From: Zygnema cylindricum
Lineage: Eukaryota > Streptophyta > Zygnematophyceae > Zygnematales > Zygnemataceae
DNA length: 64,000 bases
Assembly (NCBI GenBank): GCA_037447655.1
Contig: JBBHKE010000549.1
Location: forward strand, 42,783 to 106,782
Direction of reading: 5' to 3'
Of this stretch, positions 57,403-64,000 are shown piece after piece; positions within the stretch are counted from its first letter, which is position 1, and each line of letters opens with the position of its first letter. The notes below the pieces were generated by a model, which saw nothing but the letters and a program-made list of their open reading frames with translations, ran no database searches and was not told where the DNA came from. A program made the translations under genes and the position numbers.

Positions 57403-57825
57403 CTGATCATTGATATTTTCACTATTTCTCCGCTTTCTTACACCTTTTTTCCCTCCCATTTTCCTTTTTTTAAGTCTTTTTTTTTTTTTTTTTCAAAAGG
57501 AAAGAGTAGTATAATTTTCTTTTTTCTAAATTATCTTTTCTTTTTCCCCTCTATGTTTCCTGAGTATTTCGGGAAACGCTATATCTTCGCAGTCGGTTTG
57601 CTTTTTTCCTTCTCTATTACTTTATTATGTTATTCTGTCCTGTATATGGCTGCCACGTGGCATGTATTTTTGACCAGTGTCACTCCATGGTCACAGGCGG
57701 GTGACACTGTTCTTTTAGGATGCCACGTGGCAGTTTTTTCCATGACGGCTTATCTACTCTCCTGGTTTCCAAGCATGGTGCTGACGTGGACCACAGCTCT
57801 AGTTTTTTCCATGCCATGTGAGTGT

Positions 57826-58042
57826 GCCCTCTCCCTCTCCCTCTCCTCTCCTCTCCCTCTTCCTCTCTTGCTCTCTCCCTCCCTCTCCCTCTCCTCTCCT
57901 CTCCCTCTTCCTCTCTTGCTCTCTCCCTCCCTCTCCCTCTCCCCCCCACTCCCCCTCCTCTTTCTCTCTTTTCCCTCCCTCTCCCTCCCCCTCCCCCTCC
58001 CCCTCCACCCCCCTCAGCCTCTCCCTCTCCCTCTCTTTTATT
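57826..58042. repeat. CTCCCTCTCC polypyrimidine tract with duplicated module
   Basis: A 57-bp module (CTCTCCCTCTTCCTCTCTTG type) occurs twice (57852-57908 and 57893-57940 region), followed by CCCCCTCC units. It begins right after a GTGAGT donor-like site, as in the ARP5 introns. Confidence 0.85.
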
Positions 58043-58453
58043 TTTTACATCCTTTGGTTTCAACTACAGTTTTTCTTATTTTCAAATGCATTTTGGTAAA
58101 TGTTTATTTGTTAATTGGAAGTCCTCTCCCTTTTTTTTTTTTTTTAACAGTTTGAGACATTATTTATTTTATTAACTTAAAAGGTTGGATTATGTCTTTT
58201 TTTTTTTCAATTCAAAAAAGCTTTAGTCTTCTAGATGTCCAGACTCTTTAAAATTATCAAAAATGATGAGTTTTATTCTCCTAAAAAACATGAAGGAAAA
58301 TGGGTTGTTGGTCCACACTATTTTTTGAGTGAGGGTAAAAATTGGTGTGTTATAAAGGGCCAAACTTCTTAAAAATGAGAGTCATTTGTGTCACATTTGC
58401 CTTCAAAAAATATCTTTTGTAATAAGAACCACTGGGTTGACATATTGAAAGAG

Positions 58454-58663
58454 TACACAATGTATCGTTATTAGCGTGAATGACGATATATCGTTACCCT
58501 TTAATTTTACCCCTCGAACCTACAATAGTGTTGATGACACTAATTGTTTTTTTTTTACGCTATTTTTTTAAAGGGTCAATAGGAATTGAATCAGAATTAA
58601 ATAACTATAATGTAAACCTCACATTAATAGTTTTATTAACTCTTAACGACGATTCACGGGGAA
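58454..58663. mobile_element. TIR element of the TA-CACCG family (short, degraded)
   Basis: The left end TACACAATGTATCGTTATTA and the right end TTAACGACGATTCACGGGGA are imperfect inverses. The 210-bp interior is non-coding and AT-rich. Confidence 0.6.
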
Positions 58664-60273
58664 GTGTTGTGTTACTGTAGTCCACAGTAATTATGGTAGG
58701 CACGCTGATTTCAATGAAAGTTTATTTTTGAGTGGTTATTTGTGCTCAATATTTTGTTTAAATCAGAAATGTGTGGCCTTTAATCTCCTTTACAGCCAAA
58801 TTTAAAGAGGATGTCAGGAAGTAGTCATGACCCTTGCCTATATTTTCTTCCCATTTCATGTTACGATGATGTTTTATTATTTTCTGTAATAGGTTTTTGT
58901 ATTCCTCAAGTATTTTTTAAAATAGAGTGGATTGTTGGGATTTTCTTGCAGATGTTTGGCTGACTACCTTGGTCGGAAAAAAAACGAAGGTATCATGAAG
59001 TAATCGTGGGAAACGGAAAAACCTTAGCCTTCAATATTTTAATGAATTCGATGAAAACTGCGATTACGGGTGGACAGGTGGCAGGAGCCATAGTCATAGG
59101 ATTGAGCACTATTTCAGTCTTATATTTTAGACAAAAAGGGTAAAATTATCTCCGTGTACCTAGTCTTCGTGCACTCCGTCGTTTTAAGGAGTTTTTTCCA
59201 ACCAATGTAAAGGAGTTTCTTTGGGGTGGCACTTTTTCAACTTCAATTACCGTATATGTGTATAGTAGAGCGAGTTTTATATGTTTTTCAACTTCGGTTA
59301 CCGAACATATTGGAAATCAACAAGGATTTTCCTCATGTATCTGTCGTAACCATTTTGAGTGGAAATTAGTGTGGATGGGAAGTTGGTGTATACAGAGTAA
59401 GGTTAGGCTTCTGGTTTTGGTGTAATGCGGTTAGTTTTTGTATGTAAGGCAACTTTTTTTGCAAGGCCTAAAGTACGGAGAGGAAGGTACTAAAGAAAGT
59501 GCCTAAGGCTAGAAAGCAATTGACTTAATCTTACCCCTTTAAGCGTAATTTTACCTGTTTCTCGATGTTGTTTTGTACCAATTTTTTTAATTTACGAGGT
59601 TGCGCTTCTGCGTGAGTTTTGTCGAACAATTAGGATTCATTTTTTTTTGTACTAAATGAGATTGAGAAAGAGGCAAAGTGCGAAACTTTATTGTGGATGG
59701 AAGTTAATAATTATATAGTTGCCCATCTTGCGCTGATTGGAATAAGAAGATATATTAGTGAATTGGTATTAGTAATTGGTATTGACATTTTAGTCTTGTA
59801 GTATATGTTGTCACAAAAAAAGAACTGGGAAACTACACTGCCCAGTCACTTGTGTTAGACATATTTCCGGCACTAAAACTTCGTTAACTCAATTGTCAAC
59901 TGTGGAATCTTTTATTCGAGGGAGCAATAATAGAAAGGAGACTCTCTCACCTTATGTTAGTAAGAGCTAATAACAGTCAATGTGGTACAAAGTTACTTCT
60001 GTACACAAGTCAAGTATCGTCATGAAACCGAGTTTAGCCCTAATTAAAAAAAAAGACCATGTTGTGCTCTTAGTAAATACCATCCATCTGGTGCTTAAAA
60101 GTCAATATCAGTCATGTTTGGCAATATTCATGAACCACATAGACTGGATTCAGTTGCCAATTTTGTCTTCGTGCAAATAACAACAGTCCATACAAAATTG
60201 GATATAGTCACTCATAGGTCCTCTACCCATCCTTATGGGGAAAGACATTGCATATTCGACTTGTTGTTTCAAC
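58664..60273. other. Spacer (apart from the exon-like segment ending near 59150)
   Basis: Between 59160 and 60273 no convincing frame, RNA gene or repeat is visible. The 66 and 84 residue frames near 60000-60368 run into the hAT-like terminus. Confidence 0.45.
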
Positions 60274-61222
60274 TAGTGTTGTGTATCGGTAAAAAATGTA
60301 TCGCGATAACACTGATACCGATAGTTATCGGTTATCGAACGGTCAGAGGTCCCGATATATCGGTCTAAGACCAACAAATTTTATATCGGCGATAGCTTAA
60401 AAAAATATAGTATGCAAACAATAGTACTTTATAACACACTGTATTATGTTAATGACTTTATATAGCGTGGCATGCCACGTATAAGAATCTGTTCCGTTGT
60501 TGTTTAACTGCGATTTATTACGGAGAGCGGAGCACATAAACGTTGGCCGGTTAACTGGACAAAAATTTTACGGCAACTTACGGAATTGAACCGACAAACT
60601 CGTGAACATGGAACAATAAAAGGACGGCAGACGAAAAGTACAACGGACGCAAAATAACATTTTGCGCGCCGCCGAAATCGAACGGACGACTTGGAATGAG
60701 AAAATACGAGCGGACGGCCAGCGTGAGCGCCGACATCCTAAAATGGCTCTTTTGGCGGCTTATGCCAAAAAAGGCAACAGATTGACACTTGGCAGGTCCC
60801 CAGTGGATCCCAAGGAAGAGAGGGACAAAGCCATGGCGTCGGATGTGAAAGATACATCGTTTTACTGGATCCGTACCAAAACCGTACAGATCTCATGGCG
60901 GCTAGTGTACTTTCTCAGCTTGTACAACTGTGCAATACAGTGATATGATTGGTAGACACCTCAGTAGATAGGGGTTGTGAGTAGGGCGCGTCCAGGGAAT
61001 AACACGTACAGTTGTATTGGCCGTACATTTATATGTACGGTCCGTACAGATATCGCCGATAGTTATCGATATCGGTGTTATCGCCGATAATAACCGTTAA
61101 ATATCGGCTGTTTATCGGCGATAACAATGATAACCATATATCGTACCAATATATTGATTATCGGCTACCCGAAAAAAGGTCCATATAGGTTTTCGGCAAA
61201 TCCTTACCGATACACAACACTA
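60274..61222. mobile_element. hAT-like element, second copy
   Basis: Ends TAGTGTTGTGTATCGGTAA and TTACCGATACACAACACTA are perfect inverses. The flanks GTTTCAAC (left) and GTTTCATC (right) form an 8-bp target duplication with one mismatch. Subterminal TATCGGTTATCG words are as in the copy at 41494. Its interior (60600-60950) differs from the first copy and holds an open frame of 93 residues whose sequence is partly kept in the third copy. Confidence 0.85.
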
Positions 61223-61540
61223 GTTTCATCTCTAGATTTTAAATTTGCTCAAACAAGTTTATTTCCAGTTTCTCGTCCACAGTAGTGTGGACACACTATA
61301 CGATTTATGGCTTAATGATGAAGCCGATCAATCCCACTGCATCACGTTAGCCACAGCACGACGTGAATCGCTATTAATGTTAATTATTTTTTCGTCTCTT
61401 AAAACATTTTTTCTCCGTACACACTTATCGGATTTTGTATATGAAGATTGCAATTAGGTAACATTCAGACCACGATTGCGTTTCAAGTGAAAACCGACAA
61501 TTAGGTCCTTGATTTCTAAGGTAGGAAAAGCTGGAAATAC

Positions 61541-61992
61541 TACACAGCGCTATTAGTGTCAAAGTTTAAGTGTAAGTAAATATACATAATTGGCGCTAAT
61601 TAAATTTGAAAATTAAAAAAAAGGTTTATTCTAATTTCTGTTAAGCAATTTGGAACAAAAAAATGGAAAATTTTCGACGACATACATTATTATATGTATT
61701 GCACAAAATATAAAAATCGTACGTGGTGAAATTTAATTCCCGGTACATATGTCTAATTCGGTCGGACCAACCCGTTTTTAGCATTTCCTAATCCCATAAT
61801 CATTTTGTAAAAAACTTGAAATTACATTTATCAATTATGGCACACCACCTTTTTGATCTTATTGAACTTAGTTCTATTTTACGGACTCAATTAGCGTCAA
61901 GGAAAAACAAAATCATGCATCCTGTTGAGGAAAAAATCAAATTTTAAGAACCCAAATCAGTGACTTTGACACTAATAACGATGCGCGGTGTA
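61541..61992. mobile_element. TIR element of the TA-CACCG family (long form) at a hAT end
   Basis: The right end TAATAACGATGCGCGGTGTA is canonical; the left end TACACAGCGCTATTAGTGTC is a shortened variant. Its last TA (61991-61992) is also the first TA of the next hAT-like element. The interior is 452 bp, AT-rich and non-coding. Confidence 0.75.
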
Positions 61993-62772
61993 GTGTTGTG
62001 TATCGGTAAAAAAATTATCACGATAACACCGATACCGAGGTTCCGATATATTTGTACTTTATGTACTTTCTGGCTGGTAAACTGAACGGAAAACTTATGG
62101 GAAATATACGGTTTTTTATGGAGAATGTACGGACTTTGACGAAAAAAGATGTTGCACTTTGTAGTACTTTCTGGTCGGTTAACTGAACAGAAATTTTATG
62201 GGAACGTACGGCGTTGTACCGACAAACTGATGATCATGGAAGGGGAAAAGGACAGCGGACACAAAGTACAACGGACGCAAAAGAACATTCTGCGCGCTCT
62301 CGGAATCAAACGGACGACTTTCAATGAAAAAGTACGAGCGGACGGCCAGCGTGAGCGCCGGCATCCCGAATGGCTCTTTTGGTGGCTTATGCCAAAAAAG
62401 CCGACAGATTGAAACGTGGCAGGTTTCCAGTGGATCCCAAAGAAGAAAGGGACAACGCCATGGCGTCGGATGTGAAAGGTACATCGTTTTAACTGGAGCC
62501 GTACTAGAGTTGTACATATCTTATGCCGGCTACTCTACTTTCTACCGTTATGATTGGTACTCAGTATTGTGCCGGGCGCCCGGGCAACACGCCGAGTGAA
62601 CCCCGTACACCATCTGTACGGTCCCAAATACCCGATAGCTATCATTCCCATTATCGCCTAATTACCGAAAAATCGGTTGTTATGGCAACACCGATAGGAC
62701 GTACCAATATATCACCACGGATACCCAGGCCCATATGGTTATCGGCAAGTTCTCACCGGGATATAATTTTAA
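61991..62772. mobile_element. hAT-like element, third copy (right end degraded)
   Basis: It begins TAGTGTTGTGTATCGGTAA. The right end is only recognisable as TTATCGGCAAGTTCTCACCGG followed by a decayed terminus near 62772 (in part: CTCACCGGGATATAATTTTA). The segment 62262-62500 matches 60630-60890 of the second copy. No 8-bp target duplication could be confirmed. Confidence 0.68.
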
Positions 62773-64000
62773 AGCGAGGAGTGTATTTTACTGTATTTTA
62801 TTTGAGGCATGAGAAGTTTGATTTTGTAGGCTGTACACATTTAACTGGCCCCATTTGAAACCCATAAAATGACGTCATTCTTGCGCAACATCCATGTCAA
62901 ATGTGATGTCCATCCACTCTTCAAAAAAATGGTGCAGAACAAAATCTTGACCCGATTTTGACTTTTGCCAGATTCGATGTCCTTTTAAGCGTACGGTATA
63001 TCAGATTTGTGGTACTTACTGAACATGTCATCATTTCGCGTTTCCGCACTGTGTGCACACTGCAGCTCGGAAGTCATTTTCGATATGTAACTTCAATATA
63101 ATGCTTTTATGTCCATTCATAGTTTGTTACCATGGTGAATCGGTGACCCATACAGCCATACGATAACACTAAAGTGCGAAAAATTGCGTCAACAATGTTA
63201 TAAAATATAAATGCTTTGTGCGTAATATACGCGTGTTTGAACTTTTTGTGCGGCTTTACAGTGAATAGAATATACTGACGTATAGTAACGGGATGATGGT
63301 CTCATTAACTTTTGAATTCATTGATACGACTTGCACGTGTTACAAGGAGTTCTAACTTGTGGAAAGTTTGGGTGTACAGAAAATCAAAGACAAATCGTCT
63401 TTTATTTTGTTAACTTCCTTCTGAAGTCGCTTCGGCGAACAGAAATAGGACAAAAGGTGTGATGAGCGAAAACAGTTTGGCATCTCTGTATATTGTTTCG
63501 TACGCTAAATTTCCGTATTATACGCGGACAATAACGCGGAGTAACAATATATAGCCTAAATTGTTTCTGCCCTGTTAACGTATGACACGGACAGGCGGCG
63601 TTGTAGGAGGAGCCAGGAGCAGATCCTCTTGCATAAAACTGCTCCTTGCTGCAGTTCTGCAGTATAGCGTTGCTCGTCTCTTCTGGTTATTGCCTTACAG
63701 TGCACTTCAAATTGAGTTTATTAATAGATTAGCAAAGACAAATTGTGATTTTTCAAATTAGTATGACTTTGTCACGATTTTTTTTTAGTTTTCTAGAAGA
63801 AGAGAGAACATCGTCTCCTTAAGCGTGCTTCCACTTTTTTCTCTTTTTGCTCTCTTTCTCTACCATTGGATTATTGCAGGATGAGATTCCTTAATCGAGG
63901 TGTGCTTTTATGAGTGTGTTGTCTACGAGACGATTAGATAATTATTTGAGTTAAACTTCACGTGACATTCCGTTATTGGTCTTCTCTGCTCGTTGCGATA
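62773..64000. other. Spacer at the right edge, no gene seen
   Basis: AT-rich sequence without a convincing frame. A GCAGTTCTGCAG-type word lies near 63650 and T-rich runs near 63780. Confidence 0.45.

Larger units (their letters stand above)
57239..59152 (+). other. Exon-like membrane-protein segments, unassigned
   Basis: Three splice-bounded stretches on the plus strand could be exons. The first follows CGGTGCAG near 57262 (FPGILLTLILNTVLMKNG). The second lies between CCTGAG and a GTGAGT donor, about 57562-57818, with two hydrophobic spans (YIFAVGLLFSFSITLLCYSV and VAVFSMTAYLLSWF). The third starts after TTCTTGCAG at about 58952 (CLADYLGRKK, then a frameshift at an A8 run, then AFNILMNSMKTAITGG and GAIVIGLSTISVLYF). 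They suggest a multi-pass membrane protein, possibly a pseudogene, but I could not match a family and exon phases do not join cleanly. Two perfect G-box words (GCCACGTGGC) sit at about 57652 and 57722. Confidence 0.25.

Noticed and set aside
57239-59152. Assignment of the hydrophobic segments to a transporter, TM9 or proton-pyrophosphatase family
   Set aside because: Only short local resemblances to each; none covers more than one segment, so no family was named.
19177-62772. Treating the GTAC-rich words (CGTACGAAAA type) as a regulatory motif
   Set aside because: They are mostly interior words of the TIR and hAT-like elements and their decayed copies.

Overview
The window is nuclear DNA from a streptophyte (a land plant or charophyte-type alga). 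The evidence is an intron-rich plant-type ARP5 gene, a GT34 xyloglucan-xylosyltransferase-like gene, Ty1/copia retrotransposons, eukaryotic tRNA-Gly genes with A and B boxes, and AT-rich spacers full of small terminal-inverted-repeat (TIR) elements. I cannot name the species.

Layout. 1-3.1 kb: AT-rich degenerate tandem repeats, one small TIR element, and a C-terminal scrap of a DDE transposase. 3.2-12.8 kb: a decayed minus-strand copia element (A), interrupted by a plus-strand copia element (B) that has lost its 5' LTR and most of its integrase. 12.8-19.9 kb: spacer with an 83-bp hairpin tandem repeat, TIR elements and a broken F-box-like gene. 19.9-29.7 kb (minus): a complete 13-exon ARP5 gene whose phases all join into 751 codons plus stop. 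30-33.9 kb: spacer with TIR elements and a tandem duplication. 33.9-43.1 kb (plus): a complete 9-exon GT34 gene (424 aa) whose last intron carries a hAT-like element with a TIR element nested in its end. 44.3-45.6 kb: a tRNA-Gly(GCC) tandem array of three units, the middle one split by a TIR element in the A box. 46.7-49.7 kb (plus): a four-exon pogo/Tigger-like DDE transposase gene broken by a 53-bp duplication and a nonsense codon. 50-53 kb: GTCGC hairpin repeats and a 1.7-kb polypurine tract. 53.4-56.4 kb: long TIR elements, two forming a large inverted repeat. 57-59.2 kb: an unassigned exon-like stretch. 60-62.8 kb: two more hAT-like elements, sharing a possibly captured coding segment.

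Only ARP5 (INO80 chromatin remodelling), the GT34 enzyme (Golgi cell-wall glycan synthesis) and two tRNA-Gly genes look functional. They do not form a pathway together. Most of the remaining recognisable sequence is mobile-element history, and the most informative part is how two non-autonomous TIR families and the genes have interrupted each other. Exon structures were read by eye from splice sites and protein family conservation and have not been checked against transcripts.
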